Origin: Pomphorhynchus laevis
Lineage: Eukaryota > Acanthocephala > Palaeacanthocephala > Echinorhynchida > Pomphorhynchidae
Length of the DNA stretch: 64,000 nucleotides
Assembly: GCA_012934845.2 (NCBI GenBank)
Contig: WNNJ02003792.1
Coordinates: forward strand, 1 to 64,000
Reading direction: 5' to 3'
Position 1 is the stretch's first letter; each line of letters opens with the position of its first letter. Below the pieces are notes generated by a model, which was not told the origin of the DNA, ran no database searches, and saw only the letters and a program-made list of their open reading frames with translations. The position numbers and the translations under genes were made by a program. Of the stretch, positions 42,835-55,074 are shown piece after piece.

Positions 42835-42874
42835 CGGCATACGCGTTTCGCTCTAACGGAGCTCATCAGTGCCG
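42835..42874 (-). ncRNA. minimal type I hammerhead ribozyme, sat464 unit 1
   Basis: On the minus strand: stem I CGGCA/TGCCG, core CUGAUGA, stem II GCTC/GAGC with a CGUUA loop, GAAAC, a two-pair stem III with a GC loop, and A as cleavage base before TGCCG. The strand order and all core bases match known metazoan type I hammerheads with short stem III. Predicted cleavage is between 42840 and 42839. Confidence 0.9.
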
Positions 42875-43298
42875 TGACTTTAATAATCATCCATAGGCAC
42901 CTTAACACACGCTTAAACAATGTTTAAAGCTCGAAAAAACAGAACTACCCTTAATCTGAATCATTGGAGGAAATTTAGCATAAGCTCTGTGCATGGCAGT
43001 GCGTATTGCGGTTTAACCATGTATCAGGCACTAAATTCCTTTTAATAGAAATGCTGTTTTACAGGGACACTTTAAAGTGTACAAATTTATAAAATATAAT
43101 TTGTTGTTACACCTGCCCTAGGACACACAATGGTGTACTCGTAAATAAATCACTATATTGTTTCATGAAGAGGCATAAACACCAGGTAGCATTCTATATA
43201 TCCTCAACAGATCAAGAAATAGAACCGAATTATTCTCGCAATATTTAAAGTCGCTACGTATGTCCAGTGATCCTATATGTGACGATAAACTTCCACAG

Positions 43299-43338
43299 CG
43301 GCATACGCGTTTCGCTCTAACGGAGCTCATCAGTGCCG
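43299..43338 (-). ncRNA. minimal type I hammerhead ribozyme, sat464 unit 2
   Basis: Identical in core and stems to unit 1. Predicted cleavage is between 43304 and 43303. Confidence 0.9.
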
Positions 43339-43763
43339 TGACTTTAATAATCATCCATAGGCACCTTAACACACGCTTAAACAATGTTTAAAGCTCGAAA
43401 AAACAGAACTACCCTTAATCTGAATCATCAGAGGAAATTTAGCATAAGCTCTGTGCATGGCAGTGCGTATTGCGGTTTAACCATGTATCAGGCACTAAAT
43501 TCCTTTTAATAGAAATGCTGTTTTACAGGGACACTTTAAAGTGTACAAATTTATAAAATATAATTTGTTGTTACACCTGCCCTAGGACACACAATGGTGT
43601 ACTCGTAAATAAATCACTATGTTTTCCTCATGAAGAGGCATAAACACCAGGCAGCATTCTATATATCCTCATCAGATCAAGAAATAGAACCGAATTATTC
43701 TCGCAATATTTAAAGTCGCTACGTATGCCCGGTGATTCTATGTGTGACGACGAACTTCAACAA

Positions 43764-43803
43764 CGCTATACGCGTTTCGCTCTAACGGAGCTCATCAGTA
43801 CCG
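43764..43803 (-). ncRNA. minimal type I hammerhead ribozyme, sat464 unit 3
   Basis: Same core and stem II. Stem I reads CGGTA/TAGCG: the second pair changed from C-G to T-A (compensating), but the third became G opposite G. Cleavage base is A at 43769 (minus). Confidence 0.82.
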
Positions 43804-44055
43804 TGACTTTAATAATCATCCATAGGCACCTTAACACACGCTTAAACAATGTTTAAAGCTCGAAAAACAGAACTACCCTTAATATGAATCATCAGAGGAA
43901 ATTTAGCATAAGCTCTGTGCATGGCAGTGCGTATTGCGGTTTAACCATGCATCAGGCACTAAATTCCTTTTAATAGAAAAAGGAATTTTTTCTAAAGTTC
44001 CTTTTTCGTAAATTCCTTTTTCATAAATAGAATTTTTTCTAAAATTCCATTTATG

Positions 44056-44312
44056 CGATGACCTGGTGCTCATGCACCATCTCATCGCATAAACAATATC
44101 GGCATTTCTGCATCCAAATGTTTTTCTCCTATCTACAAACGTCTCTCCCATCTCCATCTTGTTCTTAACCCCGACAAGTCCAAAATAATATGGATCCTCC
44201 CCATCAACATAACATATCTTCTTCCATGTATATTTCATTTCATCAATTATCCCCATAGTCCACAATCTAACTTTCTTATACTTTCATTTCGATGATTATA
44301 ATATTCCGGTTG
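44056..44312 (+). mobile_element. inverted 3'-side segment of CR1-C
   Basis: This stretch is the reverse complement of the CR1-like sequence at about 59575-59836, so it points opposite to the rest of CR1-C at 44428 onward. Both segments share a 25-bp overlap around GTGCATGAGCA. The remaining 3' end with the hairpin is missing. About 110 bases at 44313-44427 are unassigned. Confidence 0.82.
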
Positions 44313-44427
44313 AACGCAAGCCAAGAAGTCATGACGATAAAAGGAATAAGAAAAATATACTTAAAATATTAAAAAAGATAAGTATATATGTAGTTCTATA
44401 TATATTGTGGACGAAAGTTGTTTATTG

Positions 44428-47400
44428 TTTATGCGATGGGCTGCTGCATGAGCATAGATGAAGATGTCCTCGTCGTATTGCATGACGTTAAAGGAGTATG
44501 GTTTGATAAACAGCAAGATATCGCCAAGCAGAGGAGAGAAAATCAGGGGACCTAAGACTAATGTGGGACCCTGCAGAAAATACGGATGGGAGGGGAGGAT
44601 GATGAATTAGAAAATACGCGAAAATAACGGTCGGATAGATATGATGCAAGTCATGCTACGTAGGAGGAAGAAAATCCGTAATCATAACAAAGGCGAGAAA
44701 GTAGTATAGAGTGGTCGACTATGTCAAAGGCGGAGGAGAGGTCGAGGGATATGAAAACACTATATAGAGCCTTGTCACGGGAAATGAGTAGGTCGTTGTA
44801 AATTTTAATGCAAGCGATTTCTGTGGAGTGATTAGAGCGGAAAGCGGATTGGAAAGAAGGGTACATATTAGATGAAGAGAGATAAACGTTGATTTGTATA
44901 GAGATAAGGCGCTCTAAAAGCTTAAAAAGAGTAGGAATGAGTGAAATGTAGCGATAGTTAGAAGGAAGTGAGGGTCGAGCGATTTGTTCTTAAGGAGTGG
45001 ACGAACGACGGCAGATTTCCAGTGTGAAGGAAATATACGACTGCGGATAGACGAGTTAAACAAGGTGGTGATGAAAGAGGATATCGATGACTATATGAAT
45101 TTAAGTATGGGGTAGGCAGGGAATCGGTAGTTGAGGTTTTGTTGGCCAAGGACATGAGGACAGATGAGACTACGGCAGGTGATAGAGGGAGTTGATTGAA
45201 GAGTTCCGGTAGGATGAGGTGATGCGGGGAAAATGGGATGGGATGGAAACGGGGTGTGAGAGAGCAACGTGAATACTTTGGCTTGGGTAAATGACGAATA
45301 ATAATGGGGATTGATGCTGCAAGACGATGATGAACGAGAAAGGATTGATTTTTAAGTATGTCAGAGAGACTTAGAGTTTAATGTAGTGATGATTTTTTGC
45401 CGCCAGAAGTTGCACTTGGTACGTAGTAGTTTAAGATGAGACCGGCGAAGAGCAAGATAAGAATCACGGATAGACGGATGAGCGAACATATATCATGTCT
45501 GAGAGAGTGGTTAGACTCAAAAAGTATGACGGCGTCGACGCTTTGAAATCAGACATTGGATGTCAAACCATGGGTCACAGTGCGATGGACAGTGAGAGTG
45601 ATGCTTTAAGGGCAAGAGAACATCGAGAGTGGATATGAGTGTAAAGTTGAAAAGAAAAGTGAGATCGTGAGGAGAGGAAGATGTTTTTGTGGGAGAAGAT
45701 ATAGACGATTTGAGTAAGGCAGAGCGGCGAAGGGGGAGGTCAAGACTTCTCTAATGGCGAGGTAAGATGGTAGGTGTGCGAAGCGAGGAGTGGATGGAAG
45801 TGATATCAAGGTGACGAGAAAGTCATCCGATAAACCAGGATCGGATATTGAGAGTGAGGGGTAGGCAGGAAAACTATCACGGACAGCGATGTTGTCGTAA
45901 GCCTTGCCAAGGATTTGTGTGGGGCGAGTGGAGATGAGTTTGTAATTGTAGTTGGATAGAATATTGATGAACCGGATGGAATCGGTGGAAGATGGTTGAT
46001 AGAAGCGGATGTTGAAGTCACTAATTGCAAGTGAAGTAATGGAGGACAAAAAACAGTGATACATGAGATCAGCGAGATCGCTAAAAATAACGAGATAGGT
46101 CAGATGAACCAGGACGATATACAATGGCGAGATATAGAGTGATCGGGTTAGAAGAATGATAAGTGAGCAATTCAAAAGAGCAAGGACTGAAAGGGAGAGT
46201 GATTTTGCGAATAGGCGCGGGGTGACGGGCGAATGCGACAATGCCGCCATGATTAGAGAATTTAGAATAGGATGATCTGAGAAGGCGGGCGGATTCGAGC
46301 GGAAACTGTGTGTGGTGGTGATTGGTGCTTACGGAGTAAACACATATAAGAGATGGAGCGCCTTCGAATTTTGGGGCAGCTGTGGACAACTTGAAAATTT
46401 CCGTCTATGTTTCGGGTGGAGAGAGAGGTTTCGTTGTTTTCCTCACGACGCCGTTTTTCGATGCGCTAAGAAGATAGTTGAGCGATTTCGGAAGGGGTGC
46501 GATCGAGAAAAATGCGAGTGAATGAAGAGGACATGACTTTAAATCCTTGGAGAGAACAGAAGATGCTTGAGAGCGATGCTTGAAAACAATTTTTAAGAGA
46601 GCAGGCTGAAAAGGATTAGATTGAGATTTTTTTAGATGGACGAATGTGACAACAGAGATGCCGTTGAAAAAGGTTGGTTTATCCGGAGGGACAAGAGACG
46701 AGAGGATAAATATGAAGGACAAAAACTTCGTGGTCGAGACATGCTTGTGAAGATAAGGAGGTGGAAGTAGTGATATTCGTGACGATGACGCAACAACCGC
46801 GAGAAAGAAAGTGTTTCCAAAAAGAAGGACGAGTAACGTAAGTGGGCGAGATCACGATAGGAGAGCTGGCAGTTGAAAATATGGAAACAGTAGGTTCGAT
46901 AGCGCGATACATAGAGGATAGGGATAATATGGAAGGTGGTAAGCGATGTTAAGAACGGTTATGAGTGGTTTGAATCGTTGTTTGGTGGAAGTAATTTTGA
47001 TTGATAGATGTAGGTTATTGAGCAACGATACAGGAGGGACGAGATGGGAGTGTCGGGGAGTGAAGATGACATGGGATGGGAAGTGTATATGGTTACATGA
47101 TCAGTGGGTGGAGAAAGGACATTGGAAACAACGGGTGTAGTTTTAGTGGAAATCTATGAGGTTGATATTTGCTTATTGGAGAGGTTGCAGATTAGTTTGT
47201 AGGCACAAAATCCATATAGGTAATCTTTTTTAGACTTACTGTTGTCGCAGACGATTGTGGTTTAGACGCTGCAGTCGTGTGTCGATCACTTTACTCGTAG
47301 TTGAGCACAGTTGGGTTCGGTCGTAGCTGTTTTCTTACGTCCTCCCATTAACGTCATTGTGTGTTTAAGCTGTTAAATTTGCTACTGCAACTGATTGAAT

Positions 47401-47466
47401 TGATCTGCAATTGATTGAATTGACCTGCAACTGATTGAATTGATCTGCAACTGATTGAATAGATTG
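44428..47466 (-). mobile_element. CR1-like LINE, copy CR1-C (rearranged, broken)
   Basis: Same family as CR1-D (58975-61605) and a relative of CR1-B. It holds RT palm sequence (44651-44866: FQSAFRSNHSTEIACIK, SLDLSSAFDIVDHS), nuclease pieces (45606-46389, with SPVTPRLFAKSLSLS and GLSDDFLVT), the N-terminal region (46405-46912) and a 5' UTR (47222-47466) alike to CR1-D. The 3' third is deleted or inverted. Several frames. Confidence 0.83.
47385..47466 (-). repeat. 20-bp tandem repeat at the 5' end of CR1-C
   Basis: Four copies of CTGCAACTGATTGAATTGAT, lightly varied. CR1-D has just over two copies in the same place (61558-61604). Confidence 0.92.
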
Positions 47467-48464
47467 TAAGAAAAAACTTGTTAATTCTTTGTAATGTAAG
47501 AACGAAGCAAAGATTCTGAGAGACAAAGTACATAGAACCGACTCTTAGCTACGTAAAATTAGCTACGTAAAAATAAAAACTTTTTAGCTAGATGCTTCAC
47601 ATCATGAAACTGTGAGTAATCATAACATTCAAATAACCAATGAGGATAATATGCTATTAAATTGTTATTATATGAAATGATCAGATTGTACCTTTCGTAT
47701 AACTTTATTTATTTATAGATATTATTGGATAAAGCCGTTATAATGTTGCTTATTTATTACATAAATACATTGCAATCCGCATTTAATGTTAAAAAATCGA
47801 CTAAATCATTCATCAGCATAACTTTATATACCTATTGGATGGTACCTGATTTGGTAGAATCACCACAAACTTCAAAAGCCTCGGTACGTCTGTACTTTTA
47901 TGCGCCAATATTAATATTCTACAAACCCTAAGAGTTATAGCAATATATTCATCTTCTTCTGAAGGATTTCATACAGAACTGAGCGTATGCTATTTATGAC
48001 ATCATATAACCTACCCGAGGATTGGTCTTATTAATAATATTATTAAGATGTAATATTTAGTATTAATATAAAATACAAGTTAACTGAATAACCACTTATG
48101 TGTAATCAAAAAAAAATAATTCTAATATCTTAAATAAGAGGGCATCCCATAAATCACACTAAATTAGTAAATCTGTATAGTACTCTCCGAAACGTCGTGT
48201 TATTAGGTAGCTATCGTCTTGATAATATAACTTGATTTATTCCATGTTCCTTTAAAAGTAAAAAATCAAAGGTATAAGCTTTCCTTGATAGATCGTCTCT
48301 ACTATTTCGCAATATTTTGCGACTTTACGGTTTAAGTGATACTGGACTCTTTTCGACATACGGTAAAGCGTGCATAGAGAATAGACTTACGTCAAAATCT
48401 TGCTCACGTGTTAATTTTCGTTAAGGGCGGTGTATTAAGATCTAGTATGGTCGCAGTGTCAGTG
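47467..48464. other. AT-rich stretch with one possible exon
   Basis: A 165-bp open segment at 47719-47883 lies between a good acceptor (TTTATTTATAG) and a GTACGT donor and starts and ends in phase 0. It would encode 55 hydrophobic-rich residues including TLYTYWMVPDLVESPQTSKA. I do not recognise the protein and see no partner exon with confidence. The rest shows nothing. Confidence 0.3.
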
Positions 48465-51400
48465 TACCGAAGAAAAGTATTGAGGCTTTATTCGAGTTAA
48501 TCTACAAAATCATAACAGACAAGTTAAATAATATAAACAAAAGGTTTTGTTTATCACGACATTCTCCCCACCACAAAATCTTCAAGGTAGGCGGGCTTTC
48601 GACGGTTCCTCTGAGGACGGTGTACCAGCGGTTCAGATACTGGTGTGTAGGAACGAGTGAAGATTCTTTTGTCAAGATTTTCCTGACTGTTGTTATTATT
48701 CCTTCCATGTTCATCTTCATGTCGTTCTTTGTTCGAATTATATTCTGTTTTTATCAGTCTTGTTTGTATCGTTAGTATCGTCGTATCGTCGTAAATCAAT
48801 AAAATCGTTATTGTTAAAGTTCGAGGATGGTTCATTAGTCGTAGGCGTTGTTTTGGTTGGACAATGATTGATTTCAGAGATTGGTTTTTGTCGATTGGTT
48901 GTAATGAATAATAATCGCAATTTTCTTTCAAAGAATCTAACTCTTGAATGTTGTCGTTTACTCCGTCCTGTTTAGGATATGGAGACAAATATCGCGTAGA
49001 TATAAATATTTCTTTGCCATTTTTAAGCTTAATTCGAGCGTAATTAGGATTAGAATACATAAGTTATGTTTGTTCAACAGAGCAATCATATTTGCTCGAC
49101 TTTATTAAACGTTTCAGCAAAACGGGTCCTGGCTCTGTAAGCCGCTTAGGTAGATCATGTCCATTCACAGATCGACGATTAAAGCTAAACATACGATTGT
49201 GCGGAGTGTCATTAGTCGACGTACATAAAAGTGAGCGAATTACATTGAGAATCTCAGATAACACACTCTGTTGAAACGGCAGGTGTTCAACCTGCCGTTT
49301 CCACATGCGTTGTATGGTGTTAAATTACTCATAGCTACTCCATGCTTTCGAAGGAAAGATTGAATGTCAGCGGATGTAAATGCAGTGCCATTATCTGAAT
49401 GTATTGATTCTGGTGACCCGAATAATGAAAATATCTGTGTAAGACAGTTCATGACTGTATTTGATGATAAATCCTTGTAAGCGAAGGCAAATGGATATCT
49501 GCTGTATTCATCAATGACACTAAGGATATATCGTGTATTGTTAGAAGCAGAGAGGGGTCCTTTGAAATCGATTGACAGCCGTTCAAAAGGTTTACTCGCT
49601 TTGATGAGTTTAGCATCAGGATGTTTGAAGAACTGTGGCTTTAAATAAGCGCAACTCCTACATTCACTTGATACGAGTTTAATATCTGAGTGTCTACGGT
49701 AGGTTACGTGATTTAACAAAATGCCAATAGTTGCCAAGTCAATAGTTGTAAAATGTCAAGATGCCAAGTCAATAGTTGTAAGCGTGGCATCAATTATCTG
49801 TTGTTTGATTTGTTCGAATGCAGATTTGGCTGATGAATTCAAAGGAAATGTTTTTGAATCAATGAGAGGACGCACAAGATTTCAGAAATTTTGAATCCAA
49901 TTACTGTAATAAGTGAAGAGACCAACGATTCCTTTCAAGTTTTTTGAATTAGTTGGTTCTTTCAAAAGTTTAATCGACGAAACGCGACTTTGATCAGGAA
50001 TCTTTTTTCTTTTTGATAGTTCGTAACCAAGAATGAGGATACACGGGGATGTCATCACACATTTTCGTTCATTTAGCGTGATCTTATATCGTTTGGCTAC
50101 TTAATAAAAAACGATTAAAATTGTGTTGGTGGTGATTTCCATCTCATCCACTAATAACCACGTCATCGAGGTACGCATAAGTGTCAGTGAGCTTTTCTTC
50201 ACTGATAATGTCTGATATGACACGCTGAAAAACTGCGACTGCGTTTGTTAGCCCGAACGGTAAACGTTTAAAGTGATACAGGCGGCCACTTACCTCGAAA
50301 GCTGTATAGTGTTGTTCTTCGTCTCGTATGACAATTTGATGTTATGCGGATTTTAGATTCAAAGTGCTATAAACGGAATACGGGGTCAATTTGTCGATTA
50401 AATCATCGATTCTGGGAATCGGGAACGCGTCCAGATGTGTAAATTTGTTGATTGTCTGGGTATAATCAACGACCATTCTCTTCTTGTTGTTATTATTAGC
50501 TATGACTATTTGAGCACGCCAAGGAGACTGGCTAGGTTTAATTATATCATCGATCAGAAGTTGCCTTACTTGGCCGTCGATGAAAGTTTCGTCAAGGTGA
50601 TTGCGTCTTTGAGACTTTGTTGCAATTGGGTGTATACATTCATCGAGATACTTGAACAGTTGTTCCGGTTTAACATTTGCAGATCCTGTAGATCCGATCG
50701 TGAAACAAGGTCGCTTCCCATTAAACTTCATAAGTAATGATGAATTTAGACACATAAAGGGACGGCCAAGGATGATATCTGGACATAACGACGGTAAAAC
50801 GTACAATTTGACATTATCATAGTGATCCGAATATATACAGATAGACACGATGACGAAACGGTTCACTTTAGTTGAAAACGAGGTATCCGCTATTGACACT
50901 TTTAGACTAGTTTGCTGAGGTATCAGCTTACACCTCGCTAGGGCCTCAGGACCGATAAGATTTAACGCACTCCCAGTATCAATAAGAGCCTTCAATGAGT
51001 GACCATTTACGACTGCATTAGTAATTGGAGTTTTGGTTGAGGCATCGATGAAAGACACCAATGTACCTCCCAGTACCGAATGTACGCCATTAAAGAATTT
51101 CCTACGCGATTTGCACACTAGCGAAGTGTCCCATTTTACCACATTCTCGACAGGTGTCCCTTCTAGCTGGACAATGATCACGATGATGTTCCTTATCACC
51201 ACAAAAATAGCAACGTCGTTTTGTCAATACATTACATGTTGTATCTTCAGAAAATGTATTATTATCTGCATTACAAGTTTTATTAATAACGATCGATTCA
51301 GGATGATCGCGTTGTTCTGTGTGACGGTTTAAAATGATTTGATTGGTTTTGAGCATTCTCCAGGGTCCAGGCTAAATCATATGCCTGTGTTTTATCAGTA

Positions 51401-51967
51401 AAGACGCATCTAACAGTCGTTGTCATATTATAGCAGAATGAATCCCAGCAATATACGTGTCTCGCAAAAATAGATTACAATGATCCAATGCACTGACAGG
51501 CTCGAATGGGCAATCTCGACCCAATGATTCTAAGAGTCGGATGTGTTGATCAATTGTCTGATCGGTTGATTGATGAACATTCCGTAGTTGATGTCTCAAA
51601 AATAAATCGGATTTTGATTTCACAAATGCTGCATTCTGAAGTTCAATAGCGTCATTGTATGTTGTGGCTTCACGGAATATGTCAAAAACTTAAGTAGAAA
51701 CGTGATTGATAAGAATATTGAAAATTTTCAGCTGAGACGGTGAATCGAGACAGTCAATGAATGTGCGGAATCTCTGAAGTCAGTGTCGCCATAAATGCTC
51801 AGCATTGATTTCAGAATCAATGTGTCAGGTTTGAGGAGTTTTTCCATCAACAATAAACTCGAATAAATTTTACCGAAGAAAAGTATTAAGGCTTTATTCG
51901 AGTTAATTTTCAAAATCATAACAGACAAGTTAAATAATATAAAAAAAGGTTTTGTTTATCACGACAG
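48465..51967 (-). mobile_element. Ty3/Gypsy-type LTR retrotransposon fossil
   Basis: Both ends share a terminal repeat of about 98 bp (48465-48562 and 51870-51967), part of the LTRs. On the minus strand the order is gag end with two zinc knuckles (51102-51356), an aspartic protease with a DTGSALN active site, the start of the RT (50342-51202), an integrase core (about 49240-49737) and the C-terminal pol tail (48554-49060). The protease-RT-integrase order places it in Ty3/Gypsy. It is broken in many places. The terminal repeats differ at several positions, so it is not recent. Confidence 0.82.
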
Positions 51968-52014
51968 TCAGTTTCCTATATTTAATCCATATTTTTCATG
52001 TTTTTTATATCAAC

Positions 52015-52350
52015 TGATTAAATCAGCTAACTGAGTCTACGTATTTAATATAATTATAAAATAAACAAAACATAATAATGCTAAATCAAAATTTATAATT
52101 AAATAATAAAATTAATAATTGTTTTTAGATTTTCTATAATTTAAATCAAGTTAAAAAAATGAAATTTAAAATAAACGTCATTTTTATGAATTGACTAATA
52201 AATAACAGACGTTGTATCAGAATAAGAATTAGAGGTCATCAGGAGGAACTGCTATGCTATCAGGTTTCGGCCCCTAACTCCTCTACCCAACATAGCAGCG
52301 GGGCCAAATACATGCTAATGATGTATTTCCTCTGATTAAACTATCTAGTA
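52015..52350 (+). repeat. third copy of the 240-bp interspersed repeat
   Basis: Matches 33816-34345 over its full length (AACTGAGTCTACG, AATTGACTAATAAATAACAG, GTATCAGAATAAGAATTAGA, GCAGCGGGGCCAAATACATG). It begins about 50 bp beyond the LTR fossil's end and stops just before the Penelope-like element. Confidence 0.82.
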
Positions 52351-52399
52351 TCTTATTTTAATACAAAGTATATTATTTATTATCCATCCATAAAAATTT

Positions 52400-54633
52400 G
52401 CCACTTAAGAGTTTAAATTTATTCTTTATATTATTGTGTTGATTTATATATTTTACTATTTTCTGCTTGATGTTATTTTTATAGTAACCTAGTTTAAAAT
52501 ATGTATCTATTAAATTATTTAAATGATTTTGAAGAAAGCCAATATCATTACATATTGTTGCAATTCTTAAAATTTCATTATTAATGTATTATATTTTATA
52601 TTATATGGTATGCATGAATGCTCATGCAAAAATATGTTTATTGTAAATTTAAATATGTCATCTTTACGATATAAATTAATAGTAGTTTTAGTAAATGTTA
52701 ATTTAATGTTCATATCTAGATATACACCTTCGTTATCATTAATATTGGTTTTGTTAAGAATAAGGCTTTCTGGATAAATGTGCTCACTAATTGAATAAAA
52801 ATTATTAGAATTAAATACACATATATCATCAATGTATCGAAACATATATTTCATATATTTATATTGTTTAGATTTAGTTTTTACACAGTTATGAACAAAT
52901 TCATATTCTATAAAGCTTAAAAACAAGTCAGCTATAATTGGGCTACTATTACCACCCATCGGAACACCTTTTACTTGTCTAAATATAGATGTCTCTACTT
53001 TTAAATAATTTTGATTTATCAAAATATTTAAGGATTCTATTAATTCAATTTTATCCATATATTTATATTTATTTGATGGTTTAATTTTTGTTAGATAGGC
53101 GTTATAATTATTATAACATATATATGTATATCTTTTTCCGAATATAAGATTAATTAATTTTACTAACGCTTCTTTAATATCTACTAAACCTAGATTTGTA
53201 TAAAGAGTACTAAAATCGTTTGTATTTATATTTTGAAAATTTATCCCTTTTGTCTGTTCTAAAAATTCTTTTGTAGAATTAATACTGAAATAGTGTTTTA
53301 TACCAGTATTATTTTCGATTACCTTGCAATATTTTTTAAAGTATGCTTTAATTACTTAAAGTATTTTATTCATATAGACCGAAAGTGGTTTTAATTTACA
53401 TTTTAACGCACTATGAACCTAAGTTTTATTAGATTTTTATATAATTATGGATTCCAATATAATATAGGTATAGTTTTATTATCTGATTCAACCTTTATAC
53501 CTTTTTATCCATTATAGAACAGTGACTTGTAATAATTGTTTCTAAACTCAACTCACTACGTTCATATGTTGGATTTACATTTAAATCATTAGAATTAATC
53601 TCTTTCATTAGTATATCATAATAAAGCTTTTTGCATATGAAGACAAAGTTATTACTAGCTTTATCAATAGTTGTTATTATATAGTTATCCTTTAATTTAG
53701 TAAGTTCTTTATACATATCTTTATTAATTTTATCTTTCCTTTTATAATTGTTTGTTATTTTCATTTTATTTTTAATTTTATCAAATATATAATCTTTCCA
53801 AATGTTATCTTAGATATATTCGAGCTTTCACTATTAATCAGCTTACTAAAGTAATCATTTAAGTTATTATATAACGAATTGTAAATTTTATTTTTGTCGT
53901 TGTTATTATTTAATCTATATTTATACCCTTTTGATAGCAGCCTTCTTAATTCACAATTTTCAATTAATTCTAGATTATGGGTACATATATGTTCATTTAT
54001 TTTATCAAAACTAAGACTTTTACAATTGCATTTTGTTTCCATTATGTTTTTAATATTATCTTTACATATTGATTTTAATTCTTTATTATAATTACAAATA
54101 TTTCGTCCTAATGGTGGTAGGAGTTTATACCTTATTTTAGGAATATATTTACTTAAATCTAACCCTATTATTTCTTTACTTTTAGAATTATTTAAAAGTC
54201 CGGCTATATTTATGTTATCTATACATTTATTAATGAAGTTTATGGTTAATGTATATTTTCTATTGTTATTATTAACATTTATTGTACGATTATAGTATTT
54301 TGTATTACAATAACTGTCTATTATACAACTTAGCCTATCATAGTCGTTAATTAATTTTTGATTTATTGAACATATGATATCTTTAGAAAAACTTCTTATA
54401 TTTACATAAAGATCTTTTAGCTTATTATCACTTAAAAGTTGTTTTAATATTTCTAATCGTTCATTTATATACATATCTTTTTTAATATTTTTAACTCTAT
54501 TTTTCCGATTCCTTTTATCACCATGACTTCTTGGTTTGCGTTTAACTGGATTATTATGATATAGTTGTTTATTATGTATTATACTACTTCTGCCAATTGA
54601 TTGTACCACGTCATTCAATCCTAATGGGTACAT
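52400..54633 (-). pseudogene. linker and reverse transcriptase of the Penelope-like element
   Basis: The linker (53761-54633) has a basic stretch (PVKRKPRSHGDKRNRKNR) and KYIPKIRYKLLPPLGRN. The RT has ITTIDKASNNFVFICKKLYY (53640-53710), VKGVPMGGNSSPIIADLFLS (template grip, 52920-52990), MFRYIDDICVFNS (catalytic DD, 52795-52850) and a thumb reading RIATICNDIGFLQNHLNNL near 52500. Part of the region between 53060 and 53490 is in another frame. Confidence 0.8.
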
Positions 54634-54639
54634 GGAATT

Positions 54640-55074
54640 AAGCGTTTTAATCCAAAAATCTTCTTTTTCTAATAGTTTTTGATTTAATATTGAAATGTTT
54701 TCTTCGATAATATGTTCTAAAATAAATAATTTACAGTTTTAATATCATGTCCTATTAATCTCATATGTTTATGAAATATAGTTTGACTATTATGCTGTAT
54801 ATTATATATGTGTTGCCTAAACCTAGTTTTTAACATTTGATGTTTTTCCTATATATTGCAATCCACATGTACATTGTATTATATACACTACACCTGCGGT
54901 ATTGCAGTTACAATTATTATTAATATTTAATGAAAAACATTTGTTTGTCGTATTACTTACGATACAATTATTATTTATAACATCACAAACTATACAATTT
55001 TTTCTGCTACATTTAAAAGATCTAAAATTGAAATCATTAGTACTTACGTATTTTTCCCATATGGTTGAGTACAT
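54640..55074 (-). pseudogene. GIY-YIG nuclease domain of the Penelope-like element
   Basis: FKCSRKNCIVCDVI is a zinc-like Cys cluster. Next come GVVYIIQCTCGLQYIGKT (the GIY and YIG strands), then in a new frame FRQHIYNIQ..FHKHMRLIGHD and LLEKEDFWIKTLNSMYPLGL, the usual GIY-YIG end. It would nick target DNA. The direct continuation into the linker at 54633 shows it is N-terminal to the RT. Confidence 0.82.

Larger units (their letters stand above)
42638..43979 (-). repeat. 464-bp tandem repeat, 2.9 units (sat464)
   Basis: Units start at 42638, 43103 and 43567. They are highly similar, with a few substitutions in the third. Each unit carries a canonical hammerhead on the minus strand. The third unit ends near 43979, where CR1-like LINE sequence and AAGGAATTTTTTCTAAA-type repeats begin. 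Tandem units with a hammerhead are known from Penelope-like and retrozyme-type elements. Confidence 0.95.

Noticed and set aside
54640-55074. GIY-YIG piece as the C-terminal end of a separate upstream Penelope copy
   Set aside because: After the YIG strand the sequence continues through the normal GIY-YIG end into the RT linker without interruption, so it belongs to the same element as an N-terminal domain.
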